Below are positions 29,054 to 37,532 of a stretch of 64,000 nucleotides of DNA, in pieces. This DNA is from Variovorax brevis (GTDB lineage Bacteria > Pseudomonadota > Gammaproteobacteria > Burkholderiales > Burkholderiaceae_C). The notes under the pieces are model-generated. The model was not told where the DNA came from, made no database searches, and saw only the letters and a program-made list of their open reading frames with translations. Where the stretch lies: assembly GCF_030317105.1 (NCBI RefSeq), contig NZ_JASZYG010000004.1:62001-126000 (forward strand), given 5' to 3'. The first letter of the stretch is position 1, and each line of letters starts with the position of its first letter. The position numbers and the translations under genes were made by a program.

Positions 29054-29116
29054 GTCTCGCGCTGACCTTGTCCAATTGATTCCATATTGCGAAATGACCT
29101 GCGTATCATCGCCGGC

Positions 29117-30472
29117 ATGACAACGCAAGGTTCCCCTTCCAAACCCCATATCGTGATCGTCGGTTGCGGCTTCGGCGGACTCGAAGCCGCAAGGGCCTTG
29201 CAGGACAAGGACGTCGACATCACGGTCATCGAAAAGACCAACCATCACCTGTTCCAGCCGCTGCTCTACCAGGTGGCAACGGCGGGGCTGGCGGCGCCAT
29301 CGATCGCGGCGCCGGTGCGCACCCTGTTTCGCAACCAGCAGAACATCACCACGCTGATGGCCGAAGTCAGCGGCTTCTCGCCGGACACGCGCGAGGTGCT
29401 GCTGTCGGACGGTCACCGCGTCGCCTACGACCACCTGCTGGTGGCGGCGGGCAGCACCCACAGCTACTTCGGCAACGACCACTGGGCCGCCAATGCACCG
29501 GGACTCAAGACGCTGGCCGACGCGTTCAACGTTCGCGGCAAGGTACTGCTGTCCTTCGAAGCCGCCGAACTCGAACGCGACCCCGAGCTGCGGCGCGGCA
29601 TGCTCACCTTCTGCGTGATCGGCGCTGGGCCCACGGGCGTGGAGATGGCCGGCACGCTGGCGGAGATCGCGCGGCACACCCTGTCCGGCGAATACCGCCG
29701 GTTCAATCCAGCCGAGTCACGGGTGCTCCTGATCGAAGGTGGCTCGCGCGTGTTGCAGGCCATGCCCGAGAACCTCAGCCACAAGGCGCTGCAGCAACTC
29801 GAGAAGCTCGGCGTGGAAGTGCATCTGGACACCCGGGTGACCGCCATCGACGCCACCGGCCTGAACGTCCAGACGGGCACCGCGGCCGACGGCACGCCCA
29901 TCGTCGAACGCATCGAAAGCCGGTGCGTCGTGTGGGCCGCCGGCGTGACGGGCTCGCCGCTGGGACGCATCCTGGGCGAAACGGTGGGCATCGATTGCGA
30001 CCGCGCGGGGCGCCTGCCGGTCGAGCCCGACCTGAGCCTGGCGGGCCATCCCGAGATCAGCGTCGTGGGCGACCTGGCTGCCGCCATGAGCCATGCAAAG
30101 GGCAAGGCGCCCACGCCGGTGCCGGGCGTCTCGCCCGGCGCCAAGCAGATGGGCCGAACTGCGGCGGCCAACATCCTGCGGCGCATCGAGGGCAAGCCGA
30201 CGCAGGCCTTCCACTACGCCGACTATGGAAACCTGGCCACCATCGGCCGCAACGCAGCGGTGGTGGACTTGGGCACGCCCTTCGGCCCGCTGCGCTTCAG
30301 CGGCGCGCCGGCCTGGTGGTTCTGGCTCCTTGCCCACGCCTACTTCCTGATCGGTTTTCGCAACCGGTTGGTCGTGCTGATGGACTGGGCCAGCGTCTAC
30401 CGCACCTATCACCGCGGCGCGCGGGTGGTGCCGGAAACCGGGCCGGAGAGCGTCCCGAAGCCGGAGACCTGA
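29117..30472 (+). CDS. type II NADH dehydrogenase-like FAD oxidoreductase (NDH-2)
   Basis: A 451-residue peripheral membrane flavoprotein that passes electrons from NADH to quinone without pumping protons. The FAD loop is IVGCGFGGLEAAR near the start, the NADH loop CVIGAGPTGVEMAG mid-protein, and HHLFQPLLYQVAT and SVVGDLAA are NDH-2 blocks. The C-terminal hydrophobic helix (WWFWLLAHAYFLIGF) fits membrane attachment. The ATG at 29117 starts MTTQGSPS. It diverges from egtB. Confidence 0.92.
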   Translation: MTTQGSPSKPHIVIVGCGFGGLEAARALQDKDVDITVIEKTNHHLFQPLLYQVATAGLAAPSIAAPVRTLFRNQQNITTLMAEVSGFSPDTREVLLSDGHRVAYDHLLVAAGSTHSYFGNDHWAANAPGLKTLADAFNVRGKVLLSFEAAELERDPELRRGMLTFCVIGAGPTGVEMAGTLAEIARHTLSGEYRRFNPAESRVLLIEGGSRVLQAMPENLSHKALQQLEKLGVEVHLDTRVTAIDATGLNVQTGTAADGTPIVERIESRCVVWAAGVTGSPLGRILGETVGIDCDRAGRLPVEPDLSLAGHPEISVVGDLAAAMSHAKGKAPTPVPGVSPGAKQMGRTAAANILRRIEGKPTQAFHYADYGNLATIGRNAAVVDLGTPFGPLRFSGAPAWWFWLLAHAYFLIGFRNRLVVLMDWASVYRTYHRGARVVPETGPESVPKPET

Positions 30473-30500
30473 GCAACGCGCCGGCGGACGCAAGCCTCGG

Positions 30501-32192
30501 TCAAGCCTTGGCTTCCGCCTCCTGCAGCAGGCGCCACATCACCTTGCCACTGCCGCTCTTGGGCAGCGCGTCGACGAACTGCACCACGCGCGGGGTCTTG
30601 TAGACGGCCATGTTCTCGCGGCACCAGTCGATGATCTGCTGCTCGGTCGTGTCCTTGTGCGTGGGACGCAGCACGACCACGGCCTTGACCGATTCGCCGC
30701 GGTAGCTGTCCCGGGTGGCGATCACGCAGGCTTCCTGGATGGCAGGGTGCTTGAACATCAGCAACTCGACCTCGGCCGGCCAGACCTTGAAGCCACTCGC
30801 ATTGATCATGCGCTTCAGGCGGTCGGTCATGAAGAAGTAGCCGTCTTCGTCCATGCGGCCCATGTCGCCGGTGCGGAAGAAGCGCTTGCCTTCGAATTCG
30901 ACAAAGGCCGCTTCCGTGGCGTCGGGGCGCTTCCAGTAGCCCTGGAACACTTCGGGGCCGTGCGTGATGATCTCGCCCGATTCGCCGATGGGCATTTCCT
31001 GCAGCGTGTCGGGATCGACCACGCGCGAATCGGTGCTCATGTAGGGGATGCCCAGGCATTGCTGCTTCGGGTTCTCGTACGGATTCGCGTGCGACGGCGC
31101 TGCCGTTTCCGTGAGACCGTAGCCTTCGTAGTACTGCAGGCCATACAAATCGAACAAGCGCTGCGCCACCGCCTGCGGCATCGCCGCGCCGCCGCCGCCG
31201 ATGTGCGTCAGGCTGCTCAGGTCGTAGTTGGCGAAGTTCGGGCTGGCGAGCAGGTCGATCACCATCGTCGGGATGTTGGTCCAGCTCGTGACCTTGTAGC
31301 GCGAAATCAGCCGGCCGGCCAGGTCGCGATCCCAGCGCGGCATGATGATCAGCGTGGCACCGACGAGGATCGAGGTGTGCATCATGCTCACCGTGCCGGT
31401 GATGTGGAACATGGGCACGACCGCCAGCACCACGCCTTCCGACGAACCCAGCCCCCAGACCTGACTCGCCACGGCGTTGTGCATCAGGCTCGAGTGGTTG
31501 TGGATGCAGCCCTTGGGCAGCCCGGTCGTGCCGCTGGTGTAGGGCAGCAAGGCCATGTCGTTGGCGCCGACGACGTGCTCGGGCGCGGCGTGACCGGCGT
31601 TCAGGGCGTCGGTCCACGTCATGACCTGGCCGCCGTCGAGTTCGGGCAGCGGGTGGCGCGTGAGCAGCCAGTCCTTCCACGCGGGCACCGGGGCGATGTC
31701 GCCTTCCACGTTCGCGTCGAAGGCGTCGGTGAACTGCGTGACGATCATGTGCGCCAGCCGCTCTTCCGGATCGAGCGCGTTGTTGGCCTTGGCGAGTTCC
31801 GCCGCGAGGTCACCGGTGATGAACGCGACCTTGGCGTCCGGGTCGGTGATGTAGTGTTTGAGCTCCTCCGCCCGGTTCATCGGATTGACGGGGACGACGA
31901 CGGCGTTGGCCCGCATGATCGCGAAGTGCGCAATGACGAGCTGCGGGCTGTTCTGCATGTCCAGCACCACGCGGTCGCCGCGCTTCACGCCCAGGGCGTG
32001 CAGCGTGCCGGCGAGCTTCCCGACTTGCGCCGCCAGCTCTGCGTAGGTGGTGGTCGTGCCGAAGAAGACGAGCGCAGGCTTGTCCGGATAGCGCGCGGCG
32101 TTGGTGGCGAGGTTGTGCCACATCGAGGTGGCGGGGACGGTGATCGAGTGCGGCAGGCGCTTGGGCCAGAACTTGTGGTGCGGTCGTTCCAT
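30501..32192 (-). CDS. long-chain fatty acid-CoA ligase (AMP-binding)
   Basis: A 563-residue ANL-superfamily enzyme that activates a carboxylic acid to its CoA thioester via an acyl-adenylate. The P-loop is LLPYTSGTTGLPKGC, the A5 motif is YEGYGLTE, and FFRTGDMGRMDEDGYF plus the C-terminal KSGSGKVMWR Lys complete the set. It resembles medium/long-chain fatty acyl ligases. The exact acid cannot be told. Confidence 0.92.
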   Translation of the reverse strand: MERPHHKFWPKRLPHSITVPATSMWHNLATNAARYPDKPALVFFGTTTTYAELAAQVGKLAGTLHALGVKRGDRVVLDMQNSPQLVIAHFAIMRANAVVVPVNPMNRAEELKHYITDPDAKVAFITGDLAAELAKANNALDPEERLAHMIVTQFTDAFDANVEGDIAPVPAWKDWLLTRHPLPELDGGQVMTWTDALNAGHAAPEHVVGANDMALLPYTSGTTGLPKGCIHNHSSLMHNAVASQVWGLGSSEGVVLAVVPMFHITGTVSMMHTSILVGATLIIMPRWDRDLAGRLISRYKVTSWTNIPTMVIDLLASPNFANYDLSSLTHIGGGGAAMPQAVAQRLFDLYGLQYYEGYGLTETAAPSHANPYENPKQQCLGIPYMSTDSRVVDPDTLQEMPIGESGEIITHGPEVFQGYWKRPDATEAAFVEFEGKRFFRTGDMGRMDEDGYFFMTDRLKRMINASGFKVWPAEVELLMFKHPAIQEACVIATRDSYRGESVKAVVVLRPTHKDTTEQQIIDWCRENMAVYKTPRVVQFVDALPKSGSGKVMWRLLQEAEAKA

Positions 32193-32257
32193 ACAGTCTC
32201 CAGGAAGGGTGCGAGCCTACGACGGGCAGGCCCGGGATCACACCGGGTTTGGCCCGA

Positions 32258-32290
32258 TTGGCGTCGCGTTGGCGTCGCGTTGGCGACGCC
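32258..32290. repeat. three 11-base tandem repeats with embedded hairpin
   Basis: TTGGCGTCGCG occurs twice in tandem and a third, altered copy reads TTGGCGACGCC. Because of the change, copies two and three form a perfect 8-base stem (GGCGTCGC / GCGACGCC) with a 4-base loop. It lies in the divergent region between the acyl-CoA ligase and osmC-like genes. No T-run follows, so it is not an obvious terminator. Confidence 0.6.
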
Positions 32291-32385
32291 GGCAAACAGG
32301 ATATCGGTTGCGCCTTACGACTACAGACTTTGTGTGAGCGCGGTCGTAAAAAGCAGGGTTCCCTTCAACCCACCGAGGAGTCTCC

Positions 32386-32826
32386 ATGCCCGAGAAAAAA
32401 GCAAGTGTCCATTGGGAAGGCGCCGGCAAGACCGGCAAAGGCAGCATCAGCACCGAAACCGGTGCGCTCAAGGACTATCCCTACGGTTTCGCGAGTCGCT
32501 TCGGCGACGACCGAAAGGGAACCAACCCGGAGGAAATTCTGGGTGCGGCCCACGCGGGCTGCTTCACCATGGCCTTTGCCTTTGCGCTGGAAGGCGCGGG
32601 CCTGGCCGCCACATCGATCGACACGCGTGCCGCGGTGCGTCTGGTGCAGGACGGCCCCGGCTTCAAGATCGATCGCATCGCGCTTGAAATGGAAGCGGCC
32701 GTGCCGGGCATCGACCAGGCCAAGTTCGATGAAATCGCCAATGGCGCCAAGGCGAACTGCCCGCTTTCCAAGGCGCTGGCAAGCGTTCCGGAGATCACGC
32801 TGAAGGCGACGCTCAAGGCTTCGTGA
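32386..32826 (+). CDS. OsmC family peroxiredoxin
   Basis: A 146-residue OsmC-type thiol peroxidase that reduces organic hydroperoxides. The two catalytic cysteines are in GAAHAGCFTM and KANCPLSKA. NPEEILGAAHA is the family motif. The ATG at 32386 follows a GAGGAGT site. It is transcribed alone. Confidence 0.93.
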   Translation: MPEKKASVHWEGAGKTGKGSISTETGALKDYPYGFASRFGDDRKGTNPEEILGAAHAGCFTMAFAFALEGAGLAATSIDTRAAVRLVQDGPGFKIDRIALEMEAAVPGIDQAKFDEIANGAKANCPLSKALASVPEITLKATLKAS

Positions 32827-32920
32827 CGGCGGGCTGCAGGTGTGTGGTGGCGGTGCGGGCGCGACGACTGCGGCCACCTTTTCGGGGAACCAAGACGCTT
32901 GTGGCAAGCTCGCAGGCGTG

Positions 32921-33514
32921 ATGCCCGATCGACTGCCCTCCTCCCGCGCTTGCGCTTATACACGCCGTTCAATGCTTCGCACGCTGGTCGTCGCAACAGT
33001 TGGGCCCGCACCGCTTGCTGCCTTCGCAGGCTTCAATTTCTTCCTGAGCGAGTACACGGCCACGCGTGAGGAACTGCAGGCGCAGATTGCCAAGCGCTTC
33101 CCCGTGACGCAGCGCTATCTGGAGGTCTTCAGCGTTTCACTGCGCGACCCGCGCCTGGCGCTCGACGCAGCGGCGAATCGGGCGTCCATCACGGCGCAGC
33201 TCAACATCAGCAGTCCGCTGTTGCAGCCTTCAAGTGTCGATGGAGTGGTGGCGGTGAGCAGTGCATTGCGCTACGACGCGCCTGCACTTGCACTGCGGCT
33301 GAGCGAACCGCGGGCCGAGCGGCTCGAAATGCAAGGCGTGACGGGGCAGGACGCGGTGCGGCTTCAGCGCATCGGCGGCGTCGTCATGCAGGAGTTGCTG
33401 CGCGACTATCCGCTTCGCGTGTTCAAGCCGGAGGAGTTGAGCTTCGGCCGCAAGACCTACGAGATCGGCGAGATCACGGTCCAGCAGGACGACATCAAGG
33501 TGCAGCTGAAGTAG
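32921..33514 (+). CDS. DUF1439-like exported protein with twin-arginine signal
   Basis: A 197-residue protein. I start it at the ATG 32921, which places a TRRSMLRTL twin-arginine motif ahead of a hydrophobic segment, a probable Tat signal. The mature part (ELQAQIAKRFPVTQRYLEVFSVSLRDPRL, ITAQLNISSPLL, LSFGRKTYEIGEITV) resembles DUF1439 proteins, periplasmic proteins of unknown role. ATG 32972 is an alternative start. Confidence 0.7.
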   Translation: MPDRLPSSRACAYTRRSMLRTLVVATVGPAPLAAFAGFNFFLSEYTATREELQAQIAKRFPVTQRYLEVFSVSLRDPRLALDAAANRASITAQLNISSPLLQPSSVDGVVAVSSALRYDAPALALRLSEPRAERLEMQGVTGQDAVRLQRIGGVVMQELLRDYPLRVFKPEELSFGRKTYEIGEITVQQDDIKVQLK

Positions 33515-33529
33515 ACGCGGTGCCTTGAA

Positions 33530-34120
33530 TCAGGCCTTGACGAACACCAGGTCCGCGCAAAGGCGACCATCCCGGTCTTCCACGCCGAACAGCGCCGGCC
33601 CGGGCACCCGCTTCAGGTTGAGGGCGTGCTTGGGTTTCAAACGATGGATGGCAGGCATCACGCTCGTGTAGCTGAGCGGTGTTTGCATGGGAATGGAGCC
33701 GGAGCGCAGCATGTCGAAAGACAGCGAGACGGTGCAATCGGCTTGTGGCGCATCCAGGCATTCGAGAATGAATTCCGTCGGGTAGATGGCCAGCGAGCGG
33801 TCAGGCGGCGTCACGGCAAAGAAGCGCTTTCCGTCGAGCAGTACCACGACCCATTCCCATCCGAATTCGCGCACCACCTGGTCGCCCCATGTGACGCCCA
33901 GCGCGCGAGCGGTTTCGGTGTTGTTCGACTTGAGGTTCAGGAGCCTGGCCAACCAACCTCGTTGCTTGCGCTGCAGCATGTCCACGCAGCCGTCGATGGC
34001 GGCAACGACGGCCGAGGGCCGGGTGTCCTCGAATTCACCGATCATCTGCAGCCCGATGCGGGCGTAGCTGGACAACCGGGATTGTTCCTTGGGGGTAAGC
34101 GATCGCTCTGAGGTAGGCAT
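33530..34120 (-). CDS. hypothetical protein, DUF3806-like
   Basis: A 196-residue soluble protein with no signal peptide. The central LGVTWGDQVVREFGWEWVVVLLDGKRFFAVTPPD block resembles DUF3806-type domains, though the match is by eye. The rest is unfamiliar. It converges on the DUF1439-like gene. Function unknown. Confidence 0.6.
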   Translation of the reverse strand: MPTSERSLTPKEQSRLSSYARIGLQMIGEFEDTRPSAVVAAIDGCVDMLQRKQRGWLARLLNLKSNNTETARALGVTWGDQVVREFGWEWVVVLLDGKRFFAVTPPDRSLAIYPTEFILECLDAPQADCTVSLSFDMLRSGSIPMQTPLSYTSVMPAIHRLKPKHALNLKRVPGPALFGVEDRDGRLCADLVFVKA

Positions 34121-34403
34121 GCAAGTGACTCATCGGTGGTGAAGTGCGTTCGCCTGCCTGCATGCGCCCGGCCTCTTGGGCGGACTTCATGCGAGTCCTG
34201 AGAGACGTTCGCTTGACATTTGTCATTGTCTGTCTCGAAGCGAACTTGCCGTACCAGACGCGGCTGAGCGGGCTGCGGGAAGGATCTGCCGCGCATGCCG
34301 ACCACGCCGATTACGCGACGGGGCACCCTCGGAAGCGTGAAATTGGACTTCTGCCTGGCAGGACGCTGAACAAGTCCTCGGCGGATCGCGCCCGGGCGTC
34401 TTC

Positions 34404-35195
34404 TCAGCTTTGAGGCCGTACGATCGGCGGCGCGGCGCCCAGGTGCATGCCGGAGTCCAGCAGCACCATCTCCCCCGTGATGGTGCGCGCCCCATCGACC
34501 AGCCAGACCACCGCCTCGGCCACATCTTCCGCCGTGCAGGGCTTGCCGAGCGGCGCCATGCGCTCGTAGTTGGCCTTGAGCTTCTCGTACGCTTCGGCGC
34601 CCACGCCATCGACGAACCAGCGCGTGGTGATCATCCCGGGGCACACCGCGTTGACCCGGACTTCGGGCGCCAGCGTGCGGGCCAGATGCAATGTCATGGA
34701 ATTGACCGCGCCCTTGGACGCGACGTAGGGCACCGAAGACCCGATGCCCAGGCTTCCCGCAATCGACGACACGTTCACGACGCAGCCGCGACTCGCCTTC
34801 AGATGCGGCACGCAGGCCCGCACCATCTGGAAGGCCCCGACCACGTTGACGGCGAAGATGCGCTGGAACGCCTCGCCATCCAGCGCATCCCAGTTGCCGC
34901 CGCCCACGAAGGTGGTGATGCCCGCGTTGTTGACCAGCGCGTCGAGCCGCTTCCACCGGGCAACGGCTGCTTCGGCCATGGCCTTGCAATCGGCGTCGTC
35001 GGCAACGTCGCCGCGCATCAGCAGTGTGTCGGCGCCAGCGGCGCGGCAGGCGGCCTCGGCCTCCTGCGCTTCGCTTTCGCTCTTCGAATAATTGATGAGA
35101 ACGTCGTAGCCGCGCCGGGCCAGTTCAAGGGCCGTTGCCGCCCCGACGCCTGTGGCCGAACCTGTGACGATGGCTGCCTTGCGCTCTGCTGTCAT
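34404..35195 (-). CDS. SDR family oxidoreductase
   Basis: A 263-residue classical short-chain dehydrogenase/reductase. The nucleotide loop is TGSATGVGAA, NNAG follows near residue 90, and the catalytic Ser, Tyr and Lys are in SSIAGSLG and YVASKGAVN. CPGMITTRW is the usual later motif. It follows the YVTN gene of the alcohol-oxidation operon by 68 bases on the same strand and might be its last member. Substrate unknown. Confidence 0.92.
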   Translation of the reverse strand: MTAERKAAIVTGSATGVGAATALELARRGYDVLINYSKSESEAQEAEAACRAAGADTLLMRGDVADDADCKAMAEAAVARWKRLDALVNNAGITTFVGGGNWDALDGEAFQRIFAVNVVGAFQMVRACVPHLKASRGCVVNVSSIAGSLGIGSSVPYVASKGAVNSMTLHLARTLAPEVRVNAVCPGMITTRWFVDGVGAEAYEKLKANYERMAPLGKPCTAEDVAEAVVWLVDGARTITGEMVLLDSGMHLGAAPPIVRPQS

Positions 35196-35263
35196 GCGAT
35201 CTCCTCATTCAATGAAGATCGCATTCTGAGGGCGGCGCGAAGGCCGCGCACGGGTGTCGTAAT

Positions 35264-36217
35264 TCAGCGAATCGCCACGCCCCAGGGCAGCTTGCCCACG
35301 GTGATGTCGGTGATCTTGGTGCCCTTGGCCGTGTCGATGACCGACACCACGCCCGAGCGGCCGCACGCCACATAAAGCTTGGCGCCGTCCGGCGTCAACG
35401 CCATGTTCCAGGGACGCTGGCCGACGGGGATGGTCGCCGTGATGGTGTCCGTTTTGGTGTCGAGCACCGACACCGTGGCGTCGCCGCCGTTGGAGATGTA
35501 CACGCGCGTGCCGTCCGGGTGAACGGTGATGCCGTTGGCCCGCAAGCCCGCCTTGATCTTCTTGAGCACGCTGAACTTCAGCGCGTCGATGATGAAAAGC
35601 TCGTTGGAGTTTTCAGCCGCGACATAGGCGCGCTTGCCGTCCGGCGAGAAACCGATGCCGCGCGGCCGGTTGCCCACGGGCACCTGCGCGACCTGCTCGC
35701 GCTTGGTGAAGTCGATGATGTCCAGCGCCTCACCCTCTTCCGCGCTCACGAAGACGTACTTGCCGTCCGGCGAGAAAACCGCGTGCTCGGGATTCTTGCC
35801 GTGCACCTTGATGATGAAGGCGCGCTTGTTGGTCTTGGTGTCGACGAAGGCCACGTCGTTGGACTCTTCCACCGCGGCGACGACCCACTTGCCGTCCGGC
35901 GAGATGCCCACGCCTTCCGGCGACTCGCCCAGATCGATGGTGCCCTTGGCCTTGCGCGCCGCCAGGTCGACCATGACGATCTTGTTGTTGGGCTGATCGC
36001 TCACATAGGCGGTGCGACCGTCGTTGCTGATGGCCGTGCCGCGCGGCTTCTTGCCCGCGGCGATCTCGGCGACCACTTTGTCCGTTGCCGTGTCAATCAC
36101 GCTCAGCGTGCCCGAGCCCTCGTTGGGCACATAGGCAAAGGGCGCCGCCAGGCTGAGCGCCGGCAATGCGAGGACACACGGGGCCAACGCCCGCGCAAGA
36201 ACGGATCGAAACGACAT
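35264..36217 (-). CDS. YVTN beta-propeller repeat protein
   Basis: A 317-residue exported protein with a signal peptide (residues 1-23, ending SLAA) and about seven YVTN-type blades. Repeated motifs such as AYVSDQPNNKI, VFVSAEEGEAL, AYVAAENSNEL, VYISNGGDATV and LYVACGRSGVV each form the last strand of a blade. Beta-propellers of this kind often accompany PQQ-dependent alcohol oxidation genes, and here it is fourth in such an operon. A scaffold or accessory role is inferred. Confidence 0.9.
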   Translation of the reverse strand: MSFRSVLARALAPCVLALPALSLAAPFAYVPNEGSGTLSVIDTATDKVVAEIAAGKKPRGTAISNDGRTAYVSDQPNNKIVMVDLAARKAKGTIDLGESPEGVGISPDGKWVVAAVEESNDVAFVDTKTNKRAFIIKVHGKNPEHAVFSPDGKYVFVSAEEGEALDIIDFTKREQVAQVPVGNRPRGIGFSPDGKRAYVAAENSNELFIIDALKFSVLKKIKAGLRANGITVHPDGTRVYISNGGDATVSVLDTKTDTITATIPVGQRPWNMALTPDGAKLYVACGRSGVVSVIDTAKGTKITDITVGKLPWGVAIR

Positions 36218-36258
36218 GCTGTCTCCTGATACTGACCGATGCACTCTACTCCCGGACC

Positions 36259-36810
36259 CTACCAAAGCATTCGGGAAAATATCCCGTCACGCTGCACCCA
36301 CGCATGGCGCAGGGCCACGACGATGTGGCCCACGATCAGCGCGGTGAAGATGAAGGCCGTGACGACGTGCACGCCATTGAAGATGGCATAGACCTTGGGC
36401 AGCGTGGGTGCCCAGGGTTCCAGGTGCACACCGAAAAAGACCACACCGAACTTGCTGAAATTGGAGGCCACATAGCCCGACAGCGGCATGACCACCATGC
36501 AGCCATACAGCAGCCAGTGCCCGATGGTGGCGGCACGGCGCTCGCCCATCAGCATCGTGGCCGGCCAGGGCGGCGGCGCATGCCTGAAGCGCCACACGAG
36601 GCGCAGCATGATCAGCATGCCCAGCACCATGCCGCACGACTTGTGAAGGTTGATGACGCCGGCCCGCGCAGGCGTGTTGCGCGGCGCGATCTCGTCCAGG
36701 AAGAAGCCGAAGGTGATCTGCGACAGCAGCCCGATGGCCAGAAGCCAATGCAGGACGATGGCTGTGCGTGTGTACTTGGTGAAGACGTCGGTTCGCGGCA
36801 CTGAAGGCAT
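36259..36810 (-). CDS. cytochrome b561
   Basis: A 183-residue membrane cytochrome with four hydrophobic segments. Histidines that could bind two b haems lie in IVLHWLLA, NLHKSCG, IGHWLLYG and NGVHVVTAF/GHIVVALRH. It would pass electrons between the periplasmic dehydrogenase/cytochrome c pair and the quinone pool. It lies 12 bases downstream of the cytochrome c gene. Confidence 0.9.
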   Translation of the reverse strand: MPSVPRTDVFTKYTRTAIVLHWLLAIGLLSQITFGFFLDEIAPRNTPARAGVINLHKSCGMVLGMLIMLRLVWRFRHAPPPWPATMLMGERRAATIGHWLLYGCMVVMPLSGYVASNFSKFGVVFFGVHLEPWAPTLPKVYAIFNGVHVVTAFIFTALIVGHIVVALRHAWVQRDGIFSRMLW

Positions 36811-36822
36811 ATTACGCGAGCA

Positions 36823-37473
36823 CTACAAGCCCACCAAATACTGTGCGAGGTTTTCAATGTCCTGGTCGCTGAGCGTGTTGGCCACGCTGGTCATGCTGCC
36901 CGCATCGTTGGTCCGGCGCCGCGCCTTGAAGTCGGCGAGCTGCTTGATGATGTAGTCGTAGTTCTGGCCCGCCACGCGCGGGATCTCGTTCTGGCCCGCG
37001 AAGCCGCCGAGATGGCACATGGTGCAAAGGGTTTCCTCGGCCTTGGCCTTGCCGAGCTTCGCTTTGTCGGCGACCACGGCGAACTTCTGCGGCGGAGGCT
37101 TCTGCTTGGCGAAGTAGTCGGACAGTTCGCGCATCTCGTCGCGCGACATGCCGGCGACCATGGGCGTCATGAGATCGTTCTTGCGGCGGCCTTCCTGGAA
37201 GTCGCGCAGCTGCAGGTAGAGGTAGCGCGAGGTTTGCCCCGCGATGACGGGATAGGCCGGCAGGATGGGCTTGCCATCGGCGCCGTGGCACGCCGCGCAG
37301 GCAGCAGCCTTGGGCGGTGCAGCGGCCGCTCCGCCGGCAGCGGTCGGTGCCGTGCCTTGGGCGCCGGCATGGCCTGCCGTCAAGACAAGAAGCATCGCAG
37401 TCGCAAAACCCGCGGCGCCCTGACGCCATCGATGGCGCAGGCCCGGACCCGATCCAGGCGCAGGAGCCTGCAC
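36823..37473 (-). CDS. di-haem cytochrome c (c4-like)
   Basis: A 216-residue exported cytochrome with two c-type haem sites, CAACH and CTMCH. The hydrophobic stretch FATAMLLVLTAGHAGA is the signal peptide. Axial Met candidates are in LMTPMVAGM and AGSMTSVAN. It would accept electrons from the PQQ dehydrogenase encoded just upstream. I use the GTG at 37473; TTG codons at 37512 and 37518 are alternatives, so the start is uncertain. Confidence 0.85.
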   Translation of the reverse strand: MQAPAPGSGPGLRHRWRQGAAGFATAMLLVLTAGHAGAQGTAPTAAGGAAAAPPKAAACAACHGADGKPILPAYPVIAGQTSRYLYLQLRDFQEGRRKNDLMTPMVAGMSRDEMRELSDYFAKQKPPPQKFAVVADKAKLGKAKAEETLCTMCHLGGFAGQNEIPRVAGQNYDYIIKQLADFKARRRTNDAGSMTSVANTLSDQDIENLAQYLVGL

Positions 37474-37532
37474 GCCGCGCGACGGGGTTTCGTTGTCTGT
37501 ACGGCGGTGCAAGCCCAAGGTTCTTTCTGCTG

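Noticed and set aside
30657..32687. A 676-codon plus-strand frame
   Set aside because: It is opposite the acyl-CoA ligase, with shadow-type composition and no family resemblance.
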